This document shows positions 16,849 through 23,870 of a stretch of DNA of 31,526 nt, in pieces. The notes under the pieces are model-generated. The model was not told the DNA's origin. It did not search any database and worked only from the letters and a program-made list of their open reading frames with translations. The stretch covers positions 1 to 31,526 of the forward strand of contig DLKC01000013.1 in NCBI GenBank assembly GCA_002478885.1. The letters are read 5' to 3'. This DNA comes from Chitinophagaceae bacterium UBA7600. GTDB taxonomy: Bacteria; Bacteroidota; Bacteroidia; Chitinophagales; Chitinophagaceae. Made by a program: the position numbers and the translations under genes. Numbering within the stretch: position 1 is the first letter of the stretch; each line of letters starts with the position of its first letter.

Positions 16849-17219
16849 TAACCAATCTTTCTGACAATATCTATGTGTCTGCGGTAATATAAAGCCGCAG
16901 ATACATCATAAAATCCAGAACGACCAGAAATAATTCAGTAACATACCCCTGTTCTGATTCCGAAACGAACCGTCCCCTATTGACCAGGTATTGTTGCAGC
17001 AAGCTGCCCGGCAAGCTTTGTGTTCCTGTTTACACAAGAACCATGGCCCTGTGTTAGTGTGTTGCGATGGAATGAATGAGAAACCATGCAAGCCAGCAGT
17101 TAGCCATTGATTCCTTACGCCGTAAATATTTACCGATTTCTTTTGCCGGTTAAGGCCCGGCAGAATAAATACACTATAACAATTGTATAAAGTTTTTCAT
17201 TCATCTCAATTCAAATGTC
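16849..17219. other. 371-bp gap between the paralogs
   Basis: No gene seen. It contains a 7-bp hairpin TCTGCGG/CCGCAGA (16878-16901) without a T-run, a GTAAATATTTAC palindrome (17122-17133), a TGCCGG/CCGGCA hairpin near 17145-17163 and the candidate operator at 17176-17188. Confidence 0.5.
17176..17188. promoter_or_regulatory. Palindrome matching the paralog's candidate operator
   Basis: ATAACAATTGTAT, 31 bases before the ATG at 17220. It differs from the element at 15646-15660 by the loss of one central base and one T, and keeps ACAA/TTGT symmetry. Confidence 0.42.
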
Positions 17220-18347
17220 ATGCAACAAAAAATCAACACAAAAGGTAAGTTCATGCGCCGCACAGGCGGGATTATGAGTGCCGCATTCGGCGTTTTTCTA
17301 ATGGTTGTATTATTGTCCAATGCCAGCGGACCTGCAAAAAATGGCAATTTTGTTACAGGAGCTCCTTTTAATAAGGGCTTAACCTGTGCAAAAAGCGGTT
17401 GCCACAGTGGCGGCGCTTTTGGAGCCGCTATCACTACACAACTGCTAAACGCAGCCAACGTAGCAGTTACCAGTTACTCACCGGGCCAGCCCTATACTTT
17501 AAAAATAAGTATGACAAAGACGACGGGAACCCCTGGTTATGGTTTTCAAACAACCTGCGCAACAGCCGCTAATGTTGGGGTAAACAGTTGGGGAACACCA
17601 CCAGCAGGAACCCATGCCAAAACAAAAACCGGCCATACCTACATTGAACATTCAAAAGCTTTAAAATCCGGCGTAATTCTATTATCATGGACAGCACCGG
17701 CAAAAGGCACGGGCTCTGTAACATTTTACAGCAGCGGCAATGAAGTAAACGGCAATGGAAGCACCAGCGGAGACCAACCTGTTAACACCAGCCTTACTAT
17801 TGCGGAAGGAGTTACTCCGCCTTCACCTGTTGCAAGTCTCGATGCAATTATGCAAAGCAACCAGGCGGTAGTATCGTTTAAATCTTCCGGCGTGGAAACA
17901 AGCAGCAGTATGATACTTGAAAAGAGTGCAGATGCCGTTAATTTTTCAGCCGTTGAAAAGGTTACGGGTACTGATGCCAACTACCGCTATAAAGACAAAA
18001 ACATTCAAAGCAAAGCGTTCTACCGTTTAAAGATTACCAACGAGGATGGCTCGGTTATATACAGCAACGTCGCCTCTGTGGTGGTGCCTTCAAAACTGCA
18101 AAACCAGCTTTCTTTGTACAGCCACGCAGGCACCGGCTATATTATGTTCCATAATGATGGAGTAGCTCAAAATGTGCAGGTGACCTATTCTGACCTTTCA
18201 GGCAACCTCATTTACAGTGAAACAAGGAGCGTGACTGCAGGCGATAACAGCTGGATCGTTCCGAGAGATAAAGTAAAAGGAATGGCGATCGTAAATGTTG
18301 TGAGCAAAGACGGTAACAAATCTTCGCTGAAGATCGGACTCAACTAG
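17220..18347 (+). CDS. Secreted choice-of-anchor V-like protein with CX4CH motif (copy 2)
   Basis: A 375-residue tandem paralog of the gene before it. The signal region has MRRTGGIMSAAFGVFLMVVLL, and the CX4CH motif is at Cys56, Cys61 and His62 (TCAKSGCHSGG, identical over these 11 residues to copy 1). The beta domain keeps VTSYxPGxxYT, GYGFQTTCATA, YIEHS and SGDQ, and has one extra cysteine in TTCATA. Domain order and C-terminal domain are as in copy 1; the FN3-like module is more divergent (ILEKSADAVNFS). Two starts are possible (17220 or 17253); 17220 is used. The two proteins have diverged throughout except around the cysteines and the SGDQ turn, which points to those parts as functional. 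Confidence 0.83.
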   Translation: MQQKINTKGKFMRRTGGIMSAAFGVFLMVVLLSNASGPAKNGNFVTGAPFNKGLTCAKSGCHSGGAFGAAITTQLLNAANVAVTSYSPGQPYTLKISMTKTTGTPGYGFQTTCATAANVGVNSWGTPPAGTHAKTKTGHTYIEHSKALKSGVILLSWTAPAKGTGSVTFYSSGNEVNGNGSTSGDQPVNTSLTIAEGVTPPSPVASLDAIMQSNQAVVSFKSSGVETSSSMILEKSADAVNFSAVEKVTGTDANYRYKDKNIQSKAFYRLKITNEDGSVIYSNVASVVVPSKLQNQLSLYSHAGTGYIMFHNDGVAQNVQVTYSDLSGNLIYSETRSVTAGDNSWIVPRDKVKGMAIVNVVSKDGNKSSLKIGLN

Positions 18348-18383
18348 TTTCAGGCCCGTTTTTATATTGATCAAAACCAACCA

Positions 18384-18418
18384 AAAGAGCTACCATAACG
18401 GTGGCTCTTTGCTTTTTT
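18384..18418 (+). terminator. Intrinsic terminator after the second CX4CH gene
   Basis: AGAGCTACC (18386-18394) pairs with GGTGGCTCT (18400-18408), nine pairs with one G-U and a five-base loop, followed by TTGCTTTTTT. Confidence 0.78.
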
Positions 18419-18457
18419 ATCCAGATGATAAGGTTTACTGCTGCGTCGTGTGTTACA

Positions 18458-18480
18458 GTACAAATACGCGATGCCGGATA
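18458..18480 (-). repeat. Short repeat variant, second copy
   Basis: The minus strand matches 7114-7136 in 20 of 23 bases (TATCCGGCATCGCGTA then TTTGTAC). It follows a CTGCGTCGTGTGT stretch that may be a degraded dyad core. It lies between the CX4CH gene terminator and the MORN-repeat gene. Confidence 0.42.
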
Positions 18481-18542
18481 CACCTGCACTTTAGGATAAG
18501 CAAAGCCGGTATATGTACCGATGGCAGGCCCGCTAACCAAAT

Positions 18543-19223
18543 TTATTGAACGCCTGTTGCCCCGTCTCTTACCTTTATTTTCTTTTTGGCATTTTTCTTC
18601 TCGTATTCCAGCACCTCCCTGGGCTTTGATTTTGCAAGTGTTGCAGTATCTTTCGTCATTGACGCAGTACTGTCGCTTGTTCGCGTTGTCTTCTTCTTAA
18701 AGGGATCGACCAGTTTATCCATTACATACTCTTCCGTTTTTGTGATAAGCCCTGACTGGGGATCGTAATAGTTCCAAACGCCCTGCTTTACTGTTGACGC
18801 ATCAACTTTTATCACGCGCAGGTAAACTGCATCGGTGTTCAGGTCGGGCACCTCGATGGTGTCGTAAGGGTTTTCCGGGTCTGTAGCTTTCCAGCTTTCT
18901 TCGCGCTCTATACCGTATAACGTGTAATAACTGCACTTGCCGTTTTTTACGCCCCATTTATAATTTTCAATAGCGAGCACATCGCCCATTAAACTATAAT
19001 GACGCCAGGTTCCCTCCTTTTTGCCATCTTTGTAAATGCCTTCTTCTTCGTAGCCGGGCTCACCGCGCAGGCTTTCCACCCTTGTAACCCATTTGCCTTG
19101 TTTCAGATTGTTCTCATCAATGCGGTTAAGCGTATCGCCCTTCACACCTATGATATAGTGTTTGGGCTGGCTGATTGCAGCGACGTAAAACAAGAGTAAG
19201 AATGGCAGGAGGAAACTTTTCAT
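18543..19223 (-). CDS. Secreted MORN-repeat protein (YwqK-like)
   Basis: A 226-residue protein with signal peptide MKSFLLPFLLLFYVAAISQ, cut near ISQ. Residues about 40-95 contain MORN_2/YwqK-type beta-hairpin repeats: LKQGKWVTRVES, GIYKDGKKEGTWRHYS and YKWGVKNGKCSYYTLYG, and a later KQGVWNYYDPQSG. The C terminus is a Ser/Thr/Lys-rich tail ending in a basic stretch (EYEKKNAKKKIKVRDG). Such proteins are often annotated as YwqK antitoxin-like, but no toxin gene is adjacent and the export signal argues against an antitoxin role. The start at 19223 is chosen because it begins the signal peptide; an ATG at 19232 is in frame. Confidence 0.82.
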   Translation of the reverse strand: MKSFLLPFLLLFYVAAISQPKHYIIGVKGDTLNRIDENNLKQGKWVTRVESLRGEPGYEEEGIYKDGKKEGTWRHYSLMGDVLAIENYKWGVKNGKCSYYTLYGIEREESWKATDPENPYDTIEVPDLNTDAVYLRVIKVDASTVKQGVWNYYDPQSGLITKTEEYVMDKLVDPFKKKTTRTSDSTASMTKDTATLAKSKPREVLEYEKKNAKKKIKVRDGATGVQ

Positions 19224-19285
19224 AACGCACATTTTAGGTCAGATCACACAATCGTATTTGTTCTTCGGTTTAGCATAAGCAATTA

Positions 19286-19293
19286 CAAAATTA
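19286..19293 (-). promoter_or_regulatory. Possible -7 box for the MORN-repeat gene
   Basis: TAATTTTG on the minus strand is an exact match to TAnnTTTG, but no TTG is found at the expected -33 distance. The leader would be about 60 nt. Confidence 0.25.
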
Positions 19294-19391
19294 CCATAAG
19301 CCGGTGAAAAAGTTTGTTATTGTTATAACGCAAAAACACTGTGCAGATTGTATGGAAGCAGGCCGTAAAAATGTTTGTGGGTGGTCTTCTA

Positions 19392-19814
19392 TTATTCGTG
19401 ACCGGTAAACCAGGCAGCAGCCAGTTTATAACCTTCCAGGCCAAGCCCGCTGATGGTTCCCCGGCATTTGGCTGACACGTGGGATATTTTCCTGAAGTCT
19501 TCCCTTGCATGCACATTGCTTATATGCACTTCTATCACCGGCGTTTTTATGGCTGCTATCGCGTCGCCCAATGCCACGGAAGTATGGGTATAGCCGCCGG
19601 GATTTATAATGATTCCATCGTAGTCAAAACCCATCTTCTGTATTTCATTGATCAACTCGCCTTCCACATTGCTTTGATAGTAAGTGAAATCCACCGCTGG
19701 AAAAGCGGCTTTCAGCTGAATAAGATATTCATCGAAAGACATATTGCCGTAAACGCCTGGTTCTCTCTTGCCGAGCAGGTTAAGATTGGGCCCGTTGATG
19801 ATCGCGATCTTCAT
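19392..19814 (-). CDS. aroQ: Type II 3-dehydroquinate dehydratase
   Basis: Third step of the shikimate pathway: 3-dehydroquinate to 3-dehydroshikimate by the anti-elimination (type II) mechanism; cytoplasmic dodecamer in the family. The 140-residue protein shows INGPNLNLLGKREPGVYG (Asn10, Arg17, catalytic Tyr22), NPGGYTHTS (71-79) and EVHISNVHAREDFR with His97 and Arg108, which are spaced 11 apart like the catalytic His/Arg of characterised enzymes. Length is normal. The frame extends upstream to 19883, but the conserved N terminus MKIAIINGPN starts at 19814. Divergent from ogt, with about 100 bp between them. Confidence 0.95.
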   Translation of the reverse strand: MKIAIINGPNLNLLGKREPGVYGNMSFDEYLIQLKAAFPAVDFTYYQSNVEGELINEIQKMGFDYDGIIINPGGYTHTSVALGDAIAAIKTPVIEVHISNVHAREDFRKISHVSAKCRGTISGLGLEGYKLAAAWFTGHE

Positions 19815-19869
19815 GGCTTTTAGATTTTGCTTGTTAACGGGCAATAAAGTCTTTGCGCAGTTTGCCGTT

Positions 19870-19901
19870 TTTGTTTTGGGCACTAAAAATAATTAACTTT
19901 C
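19870..19901 (+). promoter_or_regulatory. Promoter of the ogt gene
   Basis: TTTG (19870-19873), 20-nt spacer, TAACTTTC (19894-19901; 7 of 8). Transcription from about 19907 leaves a leader of roughly nine bases, and excludes longer non-ATG starts. Confidence 0.48.
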
Positions 19902-19915
19902 GCAATCTTCTACAA

Positions 19916-20416
19916 ATGATGAATAATCTTTATTACACGTATTACCAAAGCCCGGTTGGAATGTTGAAAATTGGGGGCACTGATCACTATATTGCTGAAT
20001 TAAGTTTTGTTGACAACTCGTTACAGGTTACACATGGTGAGCCTGGCATCAGCGAAGTAATGCATCAATGCACCGAACAACTGATCGAATTCTTTAATGG
20101 TAAGCGTAAGATTTTTGATGTACCTGTATTTCAGCATGGCACCGAGTTTCAACAAAATGTGTGGGGCCAGTTAATGCATATCCCTTTTGGCAAAACCATG
20201 AGTTATCTTGAACTGTCGATGCAAATTGGCGATGCAAAAGCCATACGTGCAGTTGCTCAAACAAACGGTAAGAATAAAATCGCCATCATTATCCCTTGTC
20301 ACCGCGTTATTGGAAGTGACAAAAGCCTTATCGGGTATTCTGGTGGCTTATGGAGAAAGAAATGGCTACTCCAACACGAGTTTAGAATTACACACGGCAT
20401 ACAAACACTGTTCTGA
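19916..20416 (+). CDS. ogt: Methylated-DNA--protein-cysteine methyltransferase
   Basis: Direct repair protein that moves the methyl group from O6-methylguanine to its own cysteine, a suicide reaction. The 166-residue protein has the N-terminal domain (YYTYYQSPVGMLKIGG) and the C-terminal DNA-binding domain with FQQNVWGQLMHIPFGKTMSY, the RAVAQTNGKN helix (111-120, usually RAVGxAxxxNP) and the acceptor site IIPCHRVIG with Cys128. No AraC-type Ada domain is fused. Two adjacent ATGs (19916 and 19919) can serve as start. Divergent from aroQ and convergent with cytidine deaminase. Confidence 0.94.
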   Translation: MMNNLYYTYYQSPVGMLKIGGTDHYIAELSFVDNSLQVTHGEPGISEVMHQCTEQLIEFFNGKRKIFDVPVFQHGTEFQQNVWGQLMHIPFGKTMSYLELSMQIGDAKAIRAVAQTNGKNKIAIIIPCHRVIGSDKSLIGYSGGLWRKKWLLQHEFRITHGIQTLF

Positions 20417-20445
20417 TTTTTTTTGACGGGCTTTATCTCTTTAAT

Positions 20446-20485
20446 CATCGCCGGTTGTGTCACTCCCTTCAGGGTTCTGAACCTT
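20446..20485 (+). repeat. Interspersed intergenic repeat, copy 7 (GTGTCAC version)
   Basis: CATCGCCGGTTGTGTCACTC followed by CCTTC and the near-palindrome AGGGTTCTGAACCTT. The first 20 bases also occur on the minus strand at 25929-25948. It lies between the convergent ogt and cytidine deaminase genes. Confidence 0.7.
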
Positions 20486-20491
20486 CCCGGG

Positions 20492-20983
20492 CTATTGCGT
20501 TTTTAAATGATCTCCCCTGAATGCCAGGGGCAGCAGGCAACCTGTATTGCTGATGCTGTACACTTCCCCTTCGAGTGCACCGAGTATAAGGCGTATGCTG
20601 TGTTGTTGCCTTTCTTCATATTCAAGCAGGCTTTGCCGGCAAATGCCACATGGAGAGATCGGCTTTTCACTTGGGCCATTCTGGTTTTGGTAACTGATAG
20701 CGATAGTTGTTATTACTGCTCCCCGATGTTGTGATGCAATGGCTGAAAGCAAAACCCTTTCTGCACAAATGCCGGCGGGATAACTTGCATTTTCCTGGTT
20801 AGTGCCACAGATGATCTCACCACTATCGAGCCGGGCTGCTGCAGCCACCAGGAATTTAGAATAGGGTGCATAAGCGTTGGCTGTTGCCTGCCTGGCCGCA
20901 TCGAGCAGGGTGCGGTCTGCATCGATTAACGCGTCGCTGTTATGATACACTTCAAATGCAAAGCTGTAAGTTTCTGCGCCCAT
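20492..20983 (-). CDS. cdd: Cytidine deaminase
   Basis: Zinc enzyme that deaminates cytidine and deoxycytidine to uridine forms in pyrimidine salvage; cytoplasmic, tetrameric in the small-subunit class. The 163-residue protein has AYAPYSKFLVAAAA at 37-50, NQENASYPAGICAERVLL with zinc ligand Cys73 and catalytic Glu75 (the CAE version), and PCGICRQ with Cys112 and Cys115. The reading frame runs upstream to 21196 but the extra 71 residues are unlike the family and cross a repeat and the lepB terminator; the family N terminus starts at MGAETYSFAF. The N-terminal 20 residues are a little longer than in the B. subtilis enzyme. Confidence 0.93.
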   Translation of the reverse strand: MGAETYSFAFEVYHNSDALIDADRTLLDAARQATANAYAPYSKFLVAAAARLDSGEIICGTNQENASYPAGICAERVLLSAIASQHRGAVITTIAISYQNQNGPSEKPISPCGICRQSLLEYEERQQHSIRLILGALEGEVYSISNTGCLLPLAFRGDHLKTQ

Positions 20984-21061
20984 ACCAATTATTTTTAGCC
21001 GTAACAAATTGAAGTTAGAAAAAAAATGGCAATGGAATTGCTGAATAAAGCAATGCCGCTG

Positions 21062-21088
21062 CAGTGTGCGACGCAAGTAAAGATGCCA
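21062..21088 (-). repeat. Interspersed intergenic repeat, copy 8 (GCGTCGC version)
   Basis: Plus strand GTGTGCGACGCAAGTAAAGA then TGCC; the minus strand reads GGCATC, then TTGCGTCGCACAC, close to copy 2 at 5478-5500. It lies between the cytidine deaminase start and the lepB terminator. Confidence 0.68.
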
Positions 21089-21110
21089 TAAAATCTGAAG
21101 GCCGGTCCAC

Positions 21111-21139
21111 AAAAAAAGGCCGGCATCAATGGCCGGCTC
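21111..21139 (-). terminator. Intrinsic terminator of lepB
   Basis: On the minus strand GCCGGC (21137-21132), a seven-base loop and GCCGGC (21124-21119), followed by C and seven T. It begins about 27 bases after the lepB stop codon. Confidence 0.8.
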
Positions 21140-21165
21140 TTTTATTATATAAGTGCGTTTATCGT

Positions 21166-22674
21166 TTATTTTATCGATTGAAACAGGCGGCTCCATCTTG
21201 GCCCACCATTCCAGCTAAACCAGATCAGTGATGCCTTACCCACAATATTTGTTTCGGGAACAAAGCCCCAGAAGCGGCTGTCCTGGCTGCGGTGGCGGTT
21301 ATCCCCCATCATCCAGTAATAGTTGTATTTAAACGTATAGGTGTTGGTCTCTTTCCCATTGATGAAATATTTGCCGTTCTTTTCTTCGAGTGTATTGTGC
21401 TCGTAAACAGTAATGAGGCGGCGGTATATTTCTATATTGGCAGGAGAAATAGTGGTCGTTTCGCCTTGCTTAGGAATATGCAAGGGACCGAAATGATCGG
21501 GAGACCAGTGATAATTCTTTTCGTCGTAAGGGAATACAGTTATGCTGCTGTCGAAAAGATAAGGCTGAATGCTTGCGCAGTTCTTCTGGCGTTTTACCAT
21601 TGCTGCTTCAGAAGCAGTCATGTTCAACAGGTATGCCGGTGGTGTGCTGCCGATGTTCTGCAAAGCGTCACCGGGGTTATCGACATCTATACCTAATGAG
21701 TCTTTAAAGAAGTCAGCTGTAAAAGCGGTGCCGTTACTTTGCACAATATAATCAGTTTGTGCGCCGGAAGCCACATAGGCTGTTTTACCATTTACAACCA
21801 GGCTGCCATCGCGTACCTCTATATTATCGCCCGGCACACCCACACAACGTTTGATGTAATTATCGGTTTTATCCATCGGGTGAACGAGTAACGGATAATC
21901 TGCCTTTAGGGCATCGCGGTTGCCTTTGTATTGTTCACGGAGGATATCGTAGTAAGGTCTTGCAGAGCCATATCCTTCAATATTGATGATGGTATCTCCT
22001 GCAGGGAAATTGAACACCACCACATCGTTTCTTTTTATATCAGAAGTGCCGGGAAGCCTTGTATAGGGAACCTGTATCCATGTGAGATAAGAAGGCGTTG
22101 TTGGCATGCCGGGAAGCGTATTGTGCACGAAAGGAAAGCTAATGGGTGTCTGGGGCAAACGTGGGCCGTAGCTCAATTTATTTACAAAGAGGAAATCATT
22201 GATCAGCAAGGTTTTCTCCATACTCTCGGTAGGTATGGTATAAGCTTCAAAAATGAACGTTCTTATAAGCGTAGCAGCAACAACGGCAAAAACGGCAGCA
22301 TCTACCCACTCACGTGATGCTGATTTTTTATAGAGTTTCATTATTTCGGCGCCGCCCCATTTAACTTCTTTCGAAAAGCCCAGATATGGCAAGTAAACAA
22401 ACGGGAGGAATACGGCTGCAGCATGTTGAAGCACCGTAAACTTTCCAAAATGCATAACAAAAATGATGGTAATCCAGATGGTCACAAACTGACCGGCAAT
22501 GGGGATAAGCTGAAGCCAGAACCAGGTTCTGCCGATGCCGCTTTTTTGAACCATGTACCAAGTGTTATAGAATGGCACAAATGCTTTCCACCCTTCAACA
22601 CCGGCTTTTTTAAACATTCCGTATAAACCTATATGCCAGCCGAGGGCACCCAAAATAAAAATGATCCAACCCAT
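21166..22674 (-). CDS. lepB: Signal peptidase I, long form with N-terminal membrane domain
   Basis: Inner-membrane serine peptidase that removes signal peptides. The 502-residue protein carries the SPase I boxes: PTESMEKTL with nucleophile Ser151, DNYIKRCVGVPGD with general base Lys275, and the closing GDNRHRSQDSRFWGFVP. It is far longer than E. coli LepB (324). About 105 extra N-terminal residues form several membrane helices resembling DUF5684 (GWHIGLYGMFKKAGVEGWKAFVPFYNTW), and over 100 residues are inserted before the last box. An ATG (MGWIIF) at 22674 is preferred over a TTG at 22683. It matches the long LepB type seen in Bacteroidota. A strong promoter lies just upstream. Confidence 0.92.
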   Translation of the reverse strand: MGWIIFILGALGWHIGLYGMFKKAGVEGWKAFVPFYNTWYMVQKSGIGRTWFWLQLIPIAGQFVTIWITIIFVMHFGKFTVLQHAAAVFLPFVYLPYLGFSKEVKWGGAEIMKLYKKSASREWVDAAVFAVVAATLIRTFIFEAYTIPTESMEKTLLINDFLFVNKLSYGPRLPQTPISFPFVHNTLPGMPTTPSYLTWIQVPYTRLPGTSDIKRNDVVVFNFPAGDTIINIEGYGSARPYYDILREQYKGNRDALKADYPLLVHPMDKTDNYIKRCVGVPGDNIEVRDGSLVVNGKTAYVASGAQTDYIVQSNGTAFTADFFKDSLGIDVDNPGDALQNIGSTPPAYLLNMTASEAAMVKRQKNCASIQPYLFDSSITVFPYDEKNYHWSPDHFGPLHIPKQGETTTISPANIEIYRRLITVYEHNTLEEKNGKYFINGKETNTYTFKYNYYWMMGDNRHRSQDSRFWGFVPETNIVGKASLIWFSWNGGPRWSRLFQSIK

Positions 22675-22694
22675 TATTGTCAATTTAGTGGTGG

Positions 22695-22725
22695 CAAAAA
22701 TAACATTCTATTAAAGGTTGCAAAA
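22695..22725 (-). promoter_or_regulatory. Promoter of lepB
   Basis: Minus strand TTTTG (22721-22725), 18-nt spacer, TATTTTTG (22695-22702): an exact match to the Bacteroidota consensus. Transcription from about 22689 gives a leader of about 15 nt to the ATG at 22674. Confidence 0.65.
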
Positions 22726-22943
22726 TGAAACCCTACAAAGTTTTCTTAAAGAACAAATGCATATGTAGCGTTTCCCGGGGTATTATTACAGTTTTAGTAT
22801 GAATGTTTTCAAAAATTAATGGGTATTCAATATTTTATGCTGGTCATTTATACTAAGTTTACTGGTATGGCCCTTTTTTGATGGGCGATAGTAGCCGTAA
22901 AAAACTCTTTCCCAACTGCAGGTTTGTAACTGACATCTGTTCT

Positions 22944-23825
22944 ATGGACAAATTTAATATCAGGGACGTCGAAAACTTAACCGGAATAAAGGCCCATACT
23001 TTCCGCATTTGGGAGAGACGCTACAATTTTTTGAAACCAAAAAGAGGAGAAAGCAGCCACAGGTATTACGATAATGAAGAGCTTAAATATATTCTGAAAA
23101 TATCGAGCCTTTACCACAACGGGCATAAGATCTCACAGATCGTTAAAGCGCCACAGGAGAAGATTGACGAACTGATCAATGCAGGGCAGCAAAAGCAGGA
23201 AATGCCGCATTCCTACATCAACCGGCTTATTGCCGCTTCCATAGATTTTGATGAAGCCTCCTTTGATGCAACATTAACGATGATCATTGAACGTTTTGGT
23301 TTTGATCATTGCCTTTGCCATATTATTTATCCGTACCTCGAAAAGATAGGGCTGCTTTGGGTTACCAACAACATCATCCCGGCGCAGGAACATTTTGCCA
23401 GCAACCTGGTGCGAAATAAAATGATCGCTATGATCGACAGGTTAAAGCCAATAGTTGAAACAAACCACAACGAAGGCGTGACGTTGCTGTTTTCTCCCGA
23501 AGGAGAAGTACATGAGCTGCCTCTATTATTCGCCGCCTACCTGCACAAGAAAAACAACAAGCGGTTCATTTATTATGGTACAAATATTTCTATCCGGGAA
23601 ATAGCCGAAGTGTGCGTTAAATTTAACCCGGCAACGCTGTATTTTCACCTTGTCACTAATTTCACAAAAACAAGTATAGACGATTACCTGAATGAACTGA
23701 GCAGTAAGTTTCCGGGCAAAAAAATTGTCATGAGCGGGCCATTGTCCGGCCTTGTAAAAAATTGTTTTCCCCGCTGCACCATATTGCGTTCACCTGAAGA
23801 GAATATGCAGTACATCTCCGCATAA
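22944..23825 (+). CDS. MerR-family regulator with CarH/LitR-like cobalamin-binding domain
   Basis: A 293-residue regulator. The N-terminal MerR winged helix (1-70) has FNIRDVENLTGIKAHTFRIW and RRYNFLKPKR. The C-terminal part has the fold seen in B12-dependent light sensors: a helical bundle with Trp139 and Glu149-His150 (WVTNNIIPAQEH, the same 10-residue Trp-Glu spacing as CarH), then a Rossmann-like domain with GEVHELP containing Glu188 and His190, the residue that coordinates cobalt in CarH. The Gly that ends the ExHxxG motif is Pro193 here. CarH/LitR proteins repress carotenoid or photolyase genes in the dark and release DNA in light; no such gene is adjacent. The start at 22944 is preferred over 22878 because it begins the MerR helix. 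B12 binding is inference. Confidence 0.87.
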   Translation: MDKFNIRDVENLTGIKAHTFRIWERRYNFLKPKRGESSHRYYDNEELKYILKISSLYHNGHKISQIVKAPQEKIDELINAGQQKQEMPHSYINRLIAASIDFDEASFDATLTMIIERFGFDHCLCHIIYPYLEKIGLLWVTNNIIPAQEHFASNLVRNKMIAMIDRLKPIVETNHNEGVTLLFSPEGEVHELPLLFAAYLHKKNNKRFIYYGTNISIREIAEVCVKFNPATLYFHLVTNFTKTSIDDYLNELSSKFPGKKIVMSGPLSGLVKNCFPRCTILRSPEENMQYISA

Positions 23826-23856
23826 AAAAGCCCTGCATTTTTTGCCGGGCTTTTTT
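23824..23856. terminator. Bidirectional intrinsic terminator
   Basis: AAAAAAGCCC (23824-23833) pairs with GGGCTTTTTT (23847-23856) around a 13-base loop. It separates the convergent MerR and thiolase genes and has T-runs for both strands. Confidence 0.82.
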
Positions 23857-23870
23857 AGTGCTGCATTTAT

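Noticed and set aside
16878..16901. 7-bp hairpin after the first CX4CH gene taken as a terminator
   Set aside because: The stem is good but there is no T-run on either side, so termination is not supported.
18543..19223. YwqK-type antitoxin of a toxin-antitoxin pair
   Set aside because: The protein has an export signal and no toxin gene is adjacent; the label would come only from the shared MORN-like repeat.
19815..19883. 23-residue N-terminal extension of AroQ
   Set aside because: The conserved family N terminus MKIAIINGPN is at 19814, and the extension enters the ogt promoter region.
20984..21196. 71-residue N-terminal extension of cytidine deaminase
   Set aside because: It crosses a repeat copy and the lepB terminator and is unlike any deaminase N terminus.
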